Shown here: positions 40,301 to 49,473 of the stretch, piece after piece
Numbering within the stretch: position 1 is the first letter of the stretch
Layout of the letters: each line of letters starts with the position of its first letter
Source: Trichomonas vaginalis G3
Lineage: Eukaryota > Parabasalia > Trichomonadida > Trichomonadidae
NCBI RefSeq assembly: GCF_026262505.1
Contig: NC_067206.1
Coordinates: 22,273,896-22,337,895, forward strand
DNA length: 64,000 bases
Direction: 5' to 3'
Program-made: the position numbers and the translations under genes
Notes under the pieces: generated by a model
Database searches by the model: none
What the model saw: only the letters and a program-made list of their open reading frames with translations
What the model was told of the DNA's origin: nothing

Positions 40301-41095
40301 TGCTGGTGGAATAAACTTGAAAACTCTGTTTTCGAACGTTTCATGAAATTGATTTCTTCCGCGAATGATTTTTCCGATTTCTTTTTGTAAAACTTCGAAT
40401 GCTTCTTCATGTGTATCTCCGGTAATCAATGAATCAAATACTAAATCTGTTTTTGCGTTTGGTTTTAATTGAGCCCAACGTAATGGTGGAAAAACACCAA
40501 CATTAACAGTAGAATCCATATCAGCACCTTCTATTAATGATCTTTTCGCTGTTGCACGTGCAGATTTATCATTACTCTTGTGATGTACCATTGCTTCTGA
40601 TAATTGTGAAGTAATAACTTGAGATCTCAAAGCAATGAAGGCTCCAATGTCTATTCCTGACTCTTCAAGTGCTTTGAGCTGTAATGGCGTATATGGAAAG
40701 CTGATAATGCAAAAAACGACTTCGATTTGGCCACCAAATAGAATTTGTTGCTCAGATGTATGCTTACTTTTCTTTGGATCCTTTCCTTTAGCCTTTTCTT
40801 GTTGTGCAATGTGACGCTTCTTACTATCTATGAGTTTTGAAATTTCTGCATCAATTTTCGATTTAATTCCTCGCGCAATAGTAATGGAATTGTCTGGTTT
40901 TGGCTTTTTCTCTCCTCTAGCATCAGATCTTGATGATCTTCCGCCAGTTGGATCGATAAAATCTGTTGCATTAATTACAATTAAGTCTTTTTTGTAGTTT
41001 GTTTTGAGAAAATCGCTGAATGTTAGTATGTCGAAGTTAGGGTGGACAATATCAAGGGAAATAATGAAAGATGATATGGTCACATCGCTAGACAT
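37397..41095 (-). CDS. SPAG17: SPAG17/PF6-like axonemal central-pair protein
   Basis: A 1232-aa protein, shorter than animal SPAG17 (about 2200 aa) but with the same layout. It has an N-terminal globular region (residues about 1-520: FDILTFSDFLKTNYKKDL, LPSAFYDWQNWCYFKEHVDCMDFL), a central beta-rich region (DGWLWTEKNGMTYVYKNG, YQLPGFPDITVKNEGFSFSV), a FFAVRPDFSATEFIH segment, a Pro-rich acidic linker (PPEPEPEEPLPQPPETP, about 1010-1130), and a C-terminal ASH/PapD-like domain (about 1150-1232: VKIQNTSNEQMKYSFSQP, LTLTIKIRFTA, PIICSATVLQ). SPAG17/PF6 builds the C1a projection of the central microtubule pair and is needed for flagellar beating; trichomonads are flagellates. The neighbouring docking-complex gene fits a flagellar theme. 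Confidence in the family is good, though only by eye. Confidence 0.8.
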   Translation of the reverse strand: MSSDVTISSFIISLDIVHPNFDILTFSDFLKTNYKKDLIVINATDFIDPTGGRSSRSDARGEKKPKPDNSITIARGIKSKIDAEISKLIDSKKRHIAQQEKAKGKDPKKSKHTSEQQILFGGQIEVVFCIISFPYTPLQLKALEESGIDIGAFIALRSQVITSQLSEAMVHHKSNDKSARATAKRSLIEGADMDSTVNVGVFPPLRWAQLKPNAKTDLVFDSLITGDTHEEAFEVLQKEIGKIIRGRNQFHETFENRVFKFIPPAQLNLNLEKFKYFLKMSPGNIYDAIYYYIFNNGQNDPPPVISTTTPADPYNNMFKNLLKDISRQFVANPKRDDDEDFTNPIVTYPSIPSIFDTVYSLINWEPIEDRGLAERAVFKFYQDQDQYYCAAGHHLETLAVKANKQYMLGLPSAFYDWQNWCYFKEHVDCMDFLEEAIQNSLIVTSTLEESVGILWILTMAPVSKQIGFTKKELYCPMVIDGISEWLENVFEQKEVQEKKSRVSEKIADQIRHNKINSILPPIQQRLSNEKDPIYLLPCSHSENISLSTPYLFIKGLKVVVNRDIYYSQPSFVVNTYFNQDLSATTDCKTTNVYDGELKMMFGPSNEMTVFMDNYSIRMTEEKVVLSMINKPNILINNKGEIVFNYENTKYVVTPQGTIGKQTEDGWLWTEKNGMTYVYKNGQKLVCNNDRIQEIYNYYTKIKKYVRRDNLDVEEHDDGTIVVTFSTDFILRFSKNQNYYQLPGFPDITVKNEGFSFSVQGINFSASKNSFTGCSEKFTATLNQGSVNIKCGETVENIANDVVQAKCGDEILYTSSEGLERFGFVPSPEEPVNKKLEVVSTLWGNIVPFKDVQNDQRLLDLHKMFCPRFFAVRPDFSATEFIHKSQIPLGEENNFRVYEEEEKISADLSLDVVSLHKKDKIPLFFYKTNIPDKQARFGILKTLTIPKPKPQKPSSSRKPKKNEVIEDPADILDSAETERMIFTENRKRMSTLMEQIITQREERFLLEINPPEPEPEEPLPQPPETPSPAILIAQMQKFTEKPSKSDKFDFWSSPEALYAKPEDPNKIKPRVQEPRMHMHDLVTPEIKPDIDEPPKIEQTSPKTPEKVKMAAPLPRTSPSTPQTSTRMYRTEVSRPQTASGSHSADFMTMHIGDTGLQIVKIQNTSNEQMKYSFSQPTHPDITILTVPGVLAAGLTLTIKIRFTARKVEKVRASFTVQTNQGNIPIICSATVLQ

Positions 41096-41583
41096 CTAAA
41101 ATTTTCTAACGTCCCTAATTTTTTTCAACTCATTTCTCTGATTGATAGTTTTGAACTGAACAATGACATGTATAGACTACTAGAGGAGTCATACTTGATT
41201 AAATACCATATAAATCAAGGAAATCAATCATTTTTGATCAAAATTTATTTGATCGCATGATATTTCTTGATCACAAACAAACAGGGTGCTACCACTAACC
41301 GATATGCAACTTATTTCGTCTCTTAGAATACAATCAACTCATTGGTGAAATTCTCTATTTGATATATTCAATATGATTTCAAGGCATTATTTTAATGCAA
41401 TTCAATACAACTTCATATGCATCAAAGGGAAATAGACGAAAAATTGATATCCATTTTTGCCATTGTTTTTTTTGTCACTTTTGTATAAAAAGTTAGGATT
41501 TCTCGACAAGGCGAGGCATTAATTTCAGAATAATTTCTTAGCATTAACGATATCACTACTCATAATTAGTTAATTTTTATAGA
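41096..41583. other. Intergenic region with a strong initiator near its right end
   Basis: AT-rich divergent spacer. TCACTACTCATAA at 41553-41565 fits the extended initiator TCAYTWYTCATTA at 12 of 13 positions but leads only to a doubtful small ORF. Confidence 0.4.
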
Positions 41584-41593
41584 ATGAAATGTG

Positions 41594-41833
41594 ATGAAAT
41601 TGTTTTTTAGCATCAAAATATTTCGAATTCATAAAAATTGGAGATTATTTTCAGTTACCTATCAAGCAATTACAAGTTTTGGATCTATACAATTCAATCC
41701 TTCAGCTGTCAGCCATTTAATACAAATAATTTTTTCAAGTGACAATCTTAATGAACAGAAGCCGAATCTACAGTTATTGAAGCTACACTACTATCATACA
41801 CCAAACGCTTCGTATTTATCCGGATTTAAGTAA
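41594..41833 (+). CDS. Possible small ORF downstream of a strong initiator
   Basis: 79 codons from the ATG at 41594 (MKLFFSIKIFRIHKNWRLFS...), with balanced codons and a C-terminus HYYHTPNASYLSGFK. An excellent initiator (41553) lies 40 nt upstream, but the first ATG after it (41584) opens a nine-codon frame. No similarity recognised. It could be a remnant of a gene or chance. Confidence 0.2.
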   Translation: MKLFFSIKIFRIHKNWRLFSVTYQAITSFGSIQFNPSAVSHLIQIIFSSDNLNEQKPNLQLLKLHYYHTPNASYLSGFK

Positions 41834-42070
41834 AGAAAATAGATATGTGAAAATTTCAGCCATTACTAAACAGTACAGAGCTATAATTTAACAAATCTCA
41901 TCTAATACATCATAACATCTCTTGCTTTAATACAAATTATTGCATATTTAGAAAAATTTACATTTTGTTTCACAGAATTTTGAGCAAATGAACCCTCACA
42001 GCGTATTTGCACTAAAAATAGAATATATTTTAATATTCCAAACGAATATGAAAAAAGATGGATGAATACG

Positions 42071-42076
42071 TCACTT
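42071..42076 (+). promoter_or_regulatory. Initiator (TCACTT) of dynein docking gene
   Basis: TCACTTTTTG lies 32 nt before the ATG at 42105. The upstream ATG at 42058 lies before it and so would not be transcribed. Confidence 0.5.
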
Positions 42077-42104
42077 TTTGTTCGTTACCAAATCCAATTC
42101 TCGA

Positions 42105-43682
42105 ATGCAAAAACAAGAAGAGGAGAAGCCCATTGCCGAATCATTCGAAGCAGAGCTTGCTTCCATCAAAGAGAAAGGAAAGGATCTTAAAGGCACAGAA
42201 CGTGACTTTTACACGTCAATTGTACAACGTCTTGAAAATAATGACCAAGTTCTTCAAGATCTCCGTAAGGAGCATACTCAACTCCGTGCAGAGCTTGCGG
42301 ATCTTACCAAAGAAAAGAGCAAACGCACAAGAGATCCAGATCTCGCTCAAGATATCAAGAGAACTACACATTCAGTCAATCTTTTAAAGAAACAAATCGA
42401 TAAGTTCAAACACCAAAAGCAAGAAGCTATTAATCGTCAAGCAGAACTTCAAGTTCAGTATCAAAATTTAACAGGAGGCGAAGGACCAAAGGATACAACA
42501 GCAGAGCGTCTTGTTTCACTCAAGAACAAGCTAGATAACGCCGAAATTAAGAACCAAGAGACTCTTCATTTGAAGAAAGTTTATGATTCGATTGTTTACC
42601 AGCTTCAGCGCCAGAAGATGCACTGGAACAGACTTATCGAAGAGCAGAAGAAGGAAATCGAACAAAAGAAGCGCGATCTTGCAGATCTCGAGCTAATTGC
42701 AAGAGATTCAATTCATTCCAAGAACGCAGCCGAAATGGAGTACTCTCGCTTACAAGCAAAGTATGCTGCCAACAGAGAGAAGCGTAACCAGCAAATACAA
42801 GCCAAAACCGCACAAGTTCAGCAACATATGCATGTTCCTATCTCAGAAGACAGCGGAAACGACTCCCGTCCAAAAGGAAACCAATCTCTCAACTCTCAGC
42901 CATCAGCCGTTCGTAATCGTAACAACCGTGCTCAAAGAGAGAAGAAAGATGAAAAATTCAGATCTGTTAGTGCGAAATACGACGAAATCCGTGAATATTT
43001 CGGCACAAACGATCCAGATGAGATCCACAAGTTCTTCGAGGATAGAAAGAAGAACGCAGAAACCCTTAGAAAACAAATTGAAGATCTCAAAGCGGCAAAT
43101 GCAGAGTTAGAGAAAGAAGTCGCCCAAAGAAAGTCAGCTCTTGATGAAGCTGAGTACGCTTCCCATAAAGGAGTTGGCGGAAACAGATTATTAACTGAAG
43201 CCAAGAAGATCTTGATCAAATCCAAGGAAGAATTGAATGAAAGTGAAAAAGAAATGTCCGCACAACAGAATTTCCGCGAAAATGTCGAAAGCGGCATTTA
43301 TCATTTGGCGGATGAAATGCAAATTGTTCAGAAAGAGCCATTGAAGGTCAATAACACACAAGAATGTCTCGATTGGATTATCCAAACAATTACAAAGGTT
43401 AAAGCTTCTCTTGAAGATGAAGATTTCGATTTCATGACAATTTGCAACGCACAAGTCGTTGCACAGAAGATCCAGGCAGAGAACAACTTCGATATCAGAG
43501 AAACAGAGTCATCAAAGAGACAACCAAAGGCAAGACCAGGAGAAATGTTACGTGGAAGACAACAAAAAGTCGACAAAGGAGAATTCGTTAGCCGTGTAAT
43601 GGATAGAAACGCAATCAAGGCATTGGCTCAAAGAACTGCTCAAGCTAAGGCAGAAGCTGCTGCCAAGGCTCGTAAGCAGTAA
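42105..43682 (+). CDS. Coiled-coil protein, outer dynein arm docking complex type (ODA1/CCDC114-like)
   Basis: A 525-aa protein that is coiled coil over most of its length (residues about 5-260 and 300-410), starting MQKQEEEKPIAESF. The N-terminal stretch RKEHTQLRAELADLTKEKSKR...INLLKKQIDKFKHQ-like heptads (here SVNLLKKQIDKFKHQKQ), and the later KYDEIREYFGTNDPDEIHKFFEDR followed by RKQIEDLKAANAELEKEV, match the layout of the ODA docking-complex subunit DC2 (ODA1, CCDC63/CCDC114), which fixes outer dynein arms to doublet microtubules. Length fits (about 550-600 aa in others). The upstream frame from 42078 has no ATG before 42105. Codon use is GC-ending, suggesting good expression. The stop lies in TAAA. 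Other coiled-coil families remain possible. Confidence 0.7.
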   Translation: MQKQEEEKPIAESFEAELASIKEKGKDLKGTERDFYTSIVQRLENNDQVLQDLRKEHTQLRAELADLTKEKSKRTRDPDLAQDIKRTTHSVNLLKKQIDKFKHQKQEAINRQAELQVQYQNLTGGEGPKDTTAERLVSLKNKLDNAEIKNQETLHLKKVYDSIVYQLQRQKMHWNRLIEEQKKEIEQKKRDLADLELIARDSIHSKNAAEMEYSRLQAKYAANREKRNQQIQAKTAQVQQHMHVPISEDSGNDSRPKGNQSLNSQPSAVRNRNNRAQREKKDEKFRSVSAKYDEIREYFGTNDPDEIHKFFEDRKKNAETLRKQIEDLKAANAELEKEVAQRKSALDEAEYASHKGVGGNRLLTEAKKILIKSKEELNESEKEMSAQQNFRENVESGIYHLADEMQIVQKEPLKVNNTQECLDWIIQTITKVKASLEDEDFDFMTICNAQVVAQKIQAENNFDIRETESSKRQPKARPGEMLRGRQQKVDKGEFVSRVMDRNAIKALAQRTAQAKAEAAAKARKQ

Positions 43683-44034
43683 AATTTTTATATATATTAT
43701 TATTTTTATTTTATTGTCAACAAAAAATATAAATTGGTTTTTAATAATTTTATATTTTCATCATGAGCGAGAAAATATAAAGAATTCATCATTGATTTTT
43801 AAATATTTTCACAAACTTCGGCCACATTTTTTACCGAGTTTCTCTGAATTTTGCTGGCGAGTGAACGTAATGGAGATTAGCATTTATATTGTGTTAATTC
43901 TAGTGGCGCTTCGAAAGTCATTCTATAAGCCCATAAACACTATTACTATACTTCATATGTCAAAAATAATGGGAAATTTTGGTCGATAATCTTTGTTGCT
44001 AGCGATATTTTTTCCCTCATTAATTATAGAACTA
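43683..44034. other. Intergenic region
   Basis: AT-rich 3' flank of the docking-protein gene. No feature supported. Confidence 0.35.
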
Positions 44035-44116
44035 ACTATGATGTGGAAATATGAGATTATGAAGATTTAGAAATGTTTACTAAAATTTGCAAAAAAAGAG
44101 AAAGTTTATTTACTTC
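44035..44116 (-). pseudogene. 3' scrap of a Pmp-like copy
   Basis: GATGTGGAAATATGAGATTATGAAG... through AGAGAAAGTTTATTTACTT matches the terminal codons and 3' flank of the Pmp-like copies at 26.6 and 34.3 kb. It ends at about 44116, where Ariadne-derived sequence begins. Confidence 0.65.
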
Positions 44117-44292
44117 AGATATGGTCGAAAACTAGACAGGACTATGCGCCAATGATTTCCGTGTTCCAATGTTGGCTGTAGAAAAGAACATGGAGACATT
44201 ATTGAAACATGTTTCACATTCTTACTCTAATTAATATTTTTTTGTCAAAAAAGTAAATTTTTTTTATACATTTCAATAATTTATGAAGAACA
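44117..44292 (+). pseudogene. Captured 3' tail of the Ariadne-type E3 gene
   Basis: Nearly identical to the reverse complement of about 63075-63252: the last 37 codons (TGLCANDFRVPMLAVEKN ... HVSHSYSN, stop) plus about 65 bp of 3' flank to TTTATGAAGAAC. An in-frame TAG replaces the Gln codon of ENQTG, so this is a dead fragment. It lies in the opposite orientation to the parent gene 19 kb away. Confidence 0.85.
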
Positions 44293-44930
44293 GATTTCTT
44301 GGCAAAATTTCAAGAAAAATATACCAAAGATATAAAAGTAATGATACTGGAGCTTTGAGATTCAAAGGAGTTTATAAGAATATGTAGATGACTACAATTT
44401 TGAGAAAACTTTCAATATATTGGTATTGTTTAAGTGCTTCTATCTCCCAATCAAAAATGATCTGTAGGAAATTTACTAGAGAAACAAGTATCCATATGGA
44501 TTTATGAATGTAATTAGTATTTTTATACTGAATGAAAACAAATCTATCACCGTGAAAAAAAAATTTAGAGACTACAAAAATCATTATCTAGATAATATAT
44601 CGAGAACAAACAATGAAGTTTCATCCATTTATTCCTTTATTCCTAATACTTTCAATACATTAAAAAGGCTTTATCGACTGATGGTTGATTCATCTGAACA
44701 TTAAATCTCTTTGCTGTCCTGGTCAGAGATCAAATCTTGATCTTGTTAGCTGTTAAAAAATTAATTTATTTATTTCCTGTTACGTTATTTCAATTATTTA
44801 TGGTGAATTCTAGAAATAGAATTTATGCTCATATATTATATTTAGAATGCTTATATTTTGATTATGATTTCTCTTCTTTCTCTCATTAGAGATAAATGAT
44901 AGTTGAATTATATTTTATTGAAATATGAGA
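44293..44930. other. Intergenic region
   Basis: AT-rich. A 66-codon plus-strand ORF at 44504-44704 (MNVISIFILNENKS...) has no recognised similarity. The right end (from about 44865) is the Pmp-like 3' flank again. Confidence 0.35.
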
Positions 44931-45283
44931 TTATGAAGGTTTTTTAAAGTTTACTAAAGAAATTATGATGAGAGGAAGTTTATGATCTATATCAATACTT
45001 TTATTGATAATTGCAAATTCTGCTTGGCAATTACCAGTTGAAAGATGAATCAATTTGTTAGTAAATAGTCTTCTTGGATGAGTAGGCCTTGTAGTATCTA
45101 TATAAAATGTTGTTGAAATCGAATTGTCAATGTAACAACTATCAACTGTTGTTTGTTCATTTGGATTAGCATTATAGTTAAATATCAAATATGAACCAAA
45201 AGGAGCAGTGTTGTTAATAAATGAACAACTTTTTACAGTAAGAGAATTATCTGAATGGCAAATAATTCCATTAAATGATTTTG

Positions 45284-46803
45284 TTAAGGCTCCGGTCCCC
45301 TCTCAATTTTAAAAGTTTTAATATCTCCACCAATATGAGTTTTTGATACTTTTATTTTAGTATATAATATCATTATGTAATACACTATAGTATTGTATAT
45401 TTAAACTGAGTATTACTATTATAGTTCATCTTATCTGAGAATTCGGTATTTTGACAAATTTCAACTTTGACTGGTGAAACTATTTATAATCAAAAAAGCC
45501 CACGACATTTTATAGCATATTAGTGATACATTATATTGTTATTAGTAAACTTGATTTTCAATCTCTTCTAGATGAGTTATTTGTTTTTTTGAAAAAATCT
45601 GACAAATCACTTTTTGACAGAATCTAGATTTTTGATTTGTGAAAGTTTTAATAATATGATAAGGTTTATATATGCTATCATAATATAATAAAATCATATA
45701 ATATTACATTATCACTATATATGTCGAATATTAAAAAATTGTATATTAACATTTTTTGTCATATCTTGATAATAAAGAAAAAACTCTCAGTTCCCCTTCG
45801 ACAAATTGTTAGAATGCAACTAAAGTTTATTTTGATATAGTGAGTTTGCTTCTAAAAAAATATATGAAAGAAGAATTAGATTTGCAAGACCCCTATAAAA
45901 AACCATTTTTGCGTCGAGAATAACTTCATGCACGATTAATTGATATGATAATAAAAATCATATATGATAATTACTTAATATAGGCAACAATATTGTATTA
46001 ATCACTTTTTGTCAAAACGGTTTTTCGATAATTGAGTATTCAATTTTCCAAAAATCCATTCAATAATTTGATTTATAATTCAACGTATAAGAAAAAACTC
46101 TCAGTTCCCCTTCGACAATTTGTAAAGAAAATTATATAGTTTCTGTCGACACTATTTGTATATTCTACCTTCTTCGGTATTTCGAAGAATTAGGTTTGCA
46201 AATTTGATATTTTTGATGTATTTTTTCAAATTGAGAGTATTTTTGACGATAGAAGTAGGTGTTTTTTGAATTACAATTTTATATTGATGTGCATGATAAA
46301 AATTTGAACTTATATTATGGTGACATAGTATAAGTCATAATGTATTAATATACAAAAGATACTATCAAAAAATTCCTTTCCATTATGTATAAACAAATCG
46401 ATTTTTTAAATTAAATTTAAACCTTAAACTCAATATATTAAAAAGTAACATTATTTTAATTAGAAGTACAAAAATCCATAGTCATAGAATTATCAAATGA
46501 TTGAAAATTGTTATAATTGGGCGCATTATACTCATTTATGAATTTACTATACTATATACTTTGCAAATTTAAAAATCCAAATTTTCAATTTTTAAAATAT
46601 CATTATTTATCATATATCAAATAGTAAAGTTAGTATATATCATGTTTAAAACGATAATATAGTCAAATTCGAAAATTTTAAAAATAGATAATATTTAATT
46701 TTTATAAAATATTGGTATATGTGCAATATATTGGTATATTTTTACTCCTTATTAGATACTCGTCCTAACTATATGCAGCAATCATGCAGGACTGGAGCCT
46801 TAA
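45284..46803. mobile_element. Non-autonomous DNA element, 1.5 kb, TTAA target duplication
   Basis: The element 45288-46799 (1512 bp) begins GGCTCCGGTCC and ends GGACTGGAGCC, whose reverse complement GGCTCCAGTCC matches the left end at 10 of 11 positions. Both ends are flanked by TTAA (45284-45287 and 46800-46803), as with piggyBac and Kolobok elements. The insertion splits a Pmp-like copy whose empty site is visible in its paralogues. No ORF over about 60 codons, so it is non-autonomous. Inside, a 30-bp sequence occurs twice in direct orientation (45775-45804, 46089-46118). Confidence 0.85.
45775..46118 (+). repeat. Internal 30-bp direct repeat of the TTAA element
   Basis: AAGAAAAAACTCTCAGTTCC continuing CCTTCGACAA at 45775-45804 is repeated without change at 46089-46118, 314 bp apart. 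It is GC-richer than the rest of the element and could be a transposase-binding site. Confidence 0.75.
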
Positions 46804-47030
46804 GGTATTATTTATAATATTACATGAATCAATCAAAGAGTTATAGTAAATACTTAGAATAAATTGATTTGTTGCTAAATTATTAACAACAGTTGTATAG
46901 TTATATTTTGTTGTGTAAAAAACATTAGGACTTTTAATCCAACCAGCAGGTCCCCAAGATGCTTTGCATGATGAGAAATTTGTTGATGAAACTACGATAT
47001 TACCATCTTCTGCTTCAACAGAACAAAAAC

Positions 47031-47918
47031 GATTTTATTTATGATCAAATTTTATATATTTTTGGATCAAATCCATTTTAATAGAATTTATATACTATTC
47101 ATCTATTAGTAAACACTACCGTATATTATTTTTTAAGCTATCTTATTTTTTGAACTTTTATTCAAATCTTTGGTCGCAAGAAGAATTGCATGATAAATAA
47201 AAACATTTAATCAAAGTCAATTTTATTTTTCATATTCAAATGGACTGAGTGTTAACATTTAACATTTTTTGCTAATTGTCGTCAAAAATTAGGCGTAAAG
47301 CAAAAATTGATATTTCATATGGTTTTATGATAGATAAGCATTATATTTCCACTCATTATATTCGTAAATTTTGAGGTTTATCCTTCGCTTTTAAGATCAT
47401 TGAATTTGATTTTTATATAAAATAGTTATATATTAGAAAATAATATGAGTTTATGTGATATTATTTTTCAGAAGATTTCATTCTATATGCCTATGAAAAG
47501 TACTCTCAAAACTAACTTTTTCCTAATTATAATTAAATCTAGAATATTGTATTATGCTTAGTATTATTTCATTTTTCTCATTCAATTTAGAATTTACAAA
47601 TGTCAAAAAATTGAGAGCCGTCACTTTTGATGAATTTCTGTTTATTACACTATAGATATGTAGCTGCACAATACCTTGTTATTTATTGATAAAAAATTCA
47701 ATTTACCATTTGATTTTCGAAAGGTGGGTCTGAGACGGACCAATGTCTGATATCATGTTATAAATTTCTTATGAAAATTGAAATCATCACCTGATAAAAT
47801 GATTTCATTGAGGAAATATATATGGATAATTAGGTTAAGAAGCATGTATAATAATTAGTTTAACGCAATAATTATAAATTAGAAGAATTTCAAGTTGTAA
47901 ATCACTCTATAAGAAAAA
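47031..47918. other. Intergenic region
   Basis: About 890 bp of AT-rich sequence after the Pmp-like homology stops. A GC-richer patch GGTGGGTCTGAGACGGACC lies near 47725. No gene supported. Confidence 0.4.
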
Positions 47919-48269
47919 TTAATTTCCATACTGCTGAATCTTTGTCTTAATTTGGGATAAATCAAATCCAGTAATAGCGGCAAGTTCCTGAATTTGGTTT
48001 CCTTGACCAGCTTTCAAGAATTTTGTGTGAGGAATTGAAAATATTCCGTAATGTTGAACTAATTCCACAGATTCATCAGCATTGATCTGAAGGAAGGTAA
48101 CCTTTGGATATTCAATAGCAATTGAAGGTAATGCTTCGGCATATCTCTTGCAAGGAGGGCACCAATGAGCTCCAAAAACGGTTACAACAAGTCCATTTGC
48201 TCCGCCAACAACATTACTAAGCTCGTCGAATGTTCCATTGAATAAGGAAAGATTTACAGGATGTTCCAT
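47919..48269 (-). CDS. Thioredoxin-like protein
   Basis: A 116-aa single-domain thioredoxin. Active site WCPPCKRY has Cys37 and Cys40; the CPPC form differs from the usual CGPC and may change redox potential. The segment SIPHTKF carries the cis-Pro position, and the LQINADES strand matches the usual FLKVDVDE segment. Thioredoxins reduce disulfides in target proteins such as peroxiredoxin, which trichomonads depend on for peroxide removal. No targeting signal is seen, so cytosolic location is likely. Length is slightly above the 105-110 norm because of an N-terminal extension (MEHPVNLSLFNGTFDEL). Confidence 0.88.
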   Translation of the reverse strand: MEHPVNLSLFNGTFDELSNVVGGANGLVVTVFGAHWCPPCKRYAEALPSIAIEYPKVTFLQINADESVELVQHYGIFSIPHTKFLKAGQGNQIQELAAITGFDLSQIKTKIQQYGN

Positions 48270-48568
48270 TTGAAAAGATTTTTTGAGAAGGAGACTATTT
48301 TAGAGATTTTACGCATAATTGCAAATAAATAATTTGATAAATAAAAAGAGGGAAGCATGAGCACGTTGGTTGCCAATTTAATGTTGATTCATCTCTTATT
48401 TTTCAAAGAAATATCTTCAATAAAACGAAAATTTACAAGTTACATATCCCATATCTTTGGGGTTGAGTGCAATGGAGCTGTTGGCAATTGAAAAAAACGA
48501 AGGATCCTGTTACATAATTTGTATTTTTATAATAAACTATGAAGATAAACATAAAACAATTATATCAA

Positions 48569-49468
48569 TCACTGGCCGGCAGCAATATCATCAAGATGCA
48601 TTTCTAGATTACGCAAAATTATAGACATTTGATGCATTCGCTCTTGCAGAGATTTGCCTTCTCCATCGGTGCTAAATGATCCAGATAAACTATTTGTAGA
48701 TTGCCTAGGTGAGATGCTTGTTGATTTAACTTCTGTAGACTCTGATGAAGAATCTTTAGAACTTGGTCTCCTTGCTTTAGAAATCTTTCTTTCTGGCTCA
48801 GGATCATTGGCTATCTGTCTTGATTTTTCGCGTCTAACAGGCTTGGCTGGCTCATTGACCTCATTCGATATTCTTGGTGATAAGTCCATTAGATTTACAT
48901 CATTTAATTCTGATGATGAAGATTTAGAGCTTCTTCTTCTATTTTTAATCCTTTTAGCATCATGAGTAGGTTCTTTTTCAAGAACTATCTGCTTGGACTT
49001 TTCGCGGCGAGCAACCTTTTGAGCTTCAGGTACTAATTCAACTCTCTTTTTCAATATTGGTTCTGGCTGCTTAACTTGTTCAATATTTTGATTTAATTCA
49101 TGTGAAATAATAGGAGTTGGTGGGTTTTGTATTGCAGCACGTCTATCTGGTAGTAATTCATTTGGTTTTAAGTTGTGCTTCATTATATATCTATCAATTC
49201 TTTCAAGAGTTTCAACGACACATTGGCGGATTGCAAATATATCATCATCACTATCAAGATCTGGTTGAACTTTCGGTGTATTCAACTCTTCATCAAGAAG
49301 GTTCTTTTCTTGAGAAGATGTATTTGATTTTTTGTTAGATTTAGGTGTTTCTAAGTCTGAAAGGCGAAGAGGATTAATAGGAGTACCTGCTACTACTCCA
49401 TTCTTTTGTGTCATCGGTGTGAATTGGTTAGCTGAAGCAAGGACTGGCTGTTTTTTACCTGATTTCAT
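48569..49468 (-). CDS. Ser-rich, charged protein of unknown function
   Basis: A 299-aa protein with low-complexity composition (Ser, Lys, Arg, Glu). Two similar modules occur: KPVRREKSRQIANDPEPERKISKARRPSSKDSSSES (about 205-240) and VARREKSKQIVLEKEPTHDAKRIKNRRRSSKSSSSE (about 155-190), an internal duplication around a REKSRQI core. The C-terminus (LQERMHQMSIILRNLEMHLDDIAAGQ) is a short amphipathic helix, possibly a dimerisation coil. No known domain recognised; many sites fit phosphorylation. The start is strongly supported because an initiator TCATTA overlaps the ATG (TGTCATTATG), leaving about a 3-nt leader. Confidence 0.75.
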   Translation of the reverse strand: MKSGKKQPVLASANQFTPMTQKNGVVAGTPINPLRLSDLETPKSNKKSNTSSQEKNLLDEELNTPKVQPDLDSDDDIFAIRQCVVETLERIDRYIMKHNLKPNELLPDRRAAIQNPPTPIISHELNQNIEQVKQPEPILKKRVELVPEAQKVARREKSKQIVLEKEPTHDAKRIKNRRRSSKSSSSELNDVNLMDLSPRISNEVNEPAKPVRREKSRQIANDPEPERKISKARRPSSKDSSSESTEVKSTSISPRQSTNSLSGSFSTDGEGKSLQERMHQMSIILRNLEMHLDDIAAGQ

Positions 49469-49473
49469 AATGA
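49468..49473 (-). promoter_or_regulatory. Initiator (TCATTA) overlapping the start codon
   Basis: On the minus strand TCATTATG: the last A of the initiator is the first base of the ATG at 49468. The predicted leader is only about 3 nt, close to the shortest known in trichomonads. Confidence 0.55.

Larger units (their letters stand above)
44931..47030 (-). pseudogene. Pmp-like copy 3, interrupted by a TTAA element and truncated 5'
   Basis: The 3' half (44931-45287) encodes the end of the Pmp-like family (IYHSDNSLTVKSC..., EQTTVDSCYIDNSIS, LIHLSTGNCQAEFAIINKSI). The preceding part of the same frame resumes at 46804 (NNTLRLNQ... region) and runs to about 47025, where homology to the other copies stops in the IEAE codons. 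Between them lies a 1.5-kb insertion with TTAA at each end. The ancestral junction, GATTTTGTT/GGTATTATTTATAATATTAC, can be read from the uninterrupted copies at 26.9 and 34.6 kb. Confidence 0.75.
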
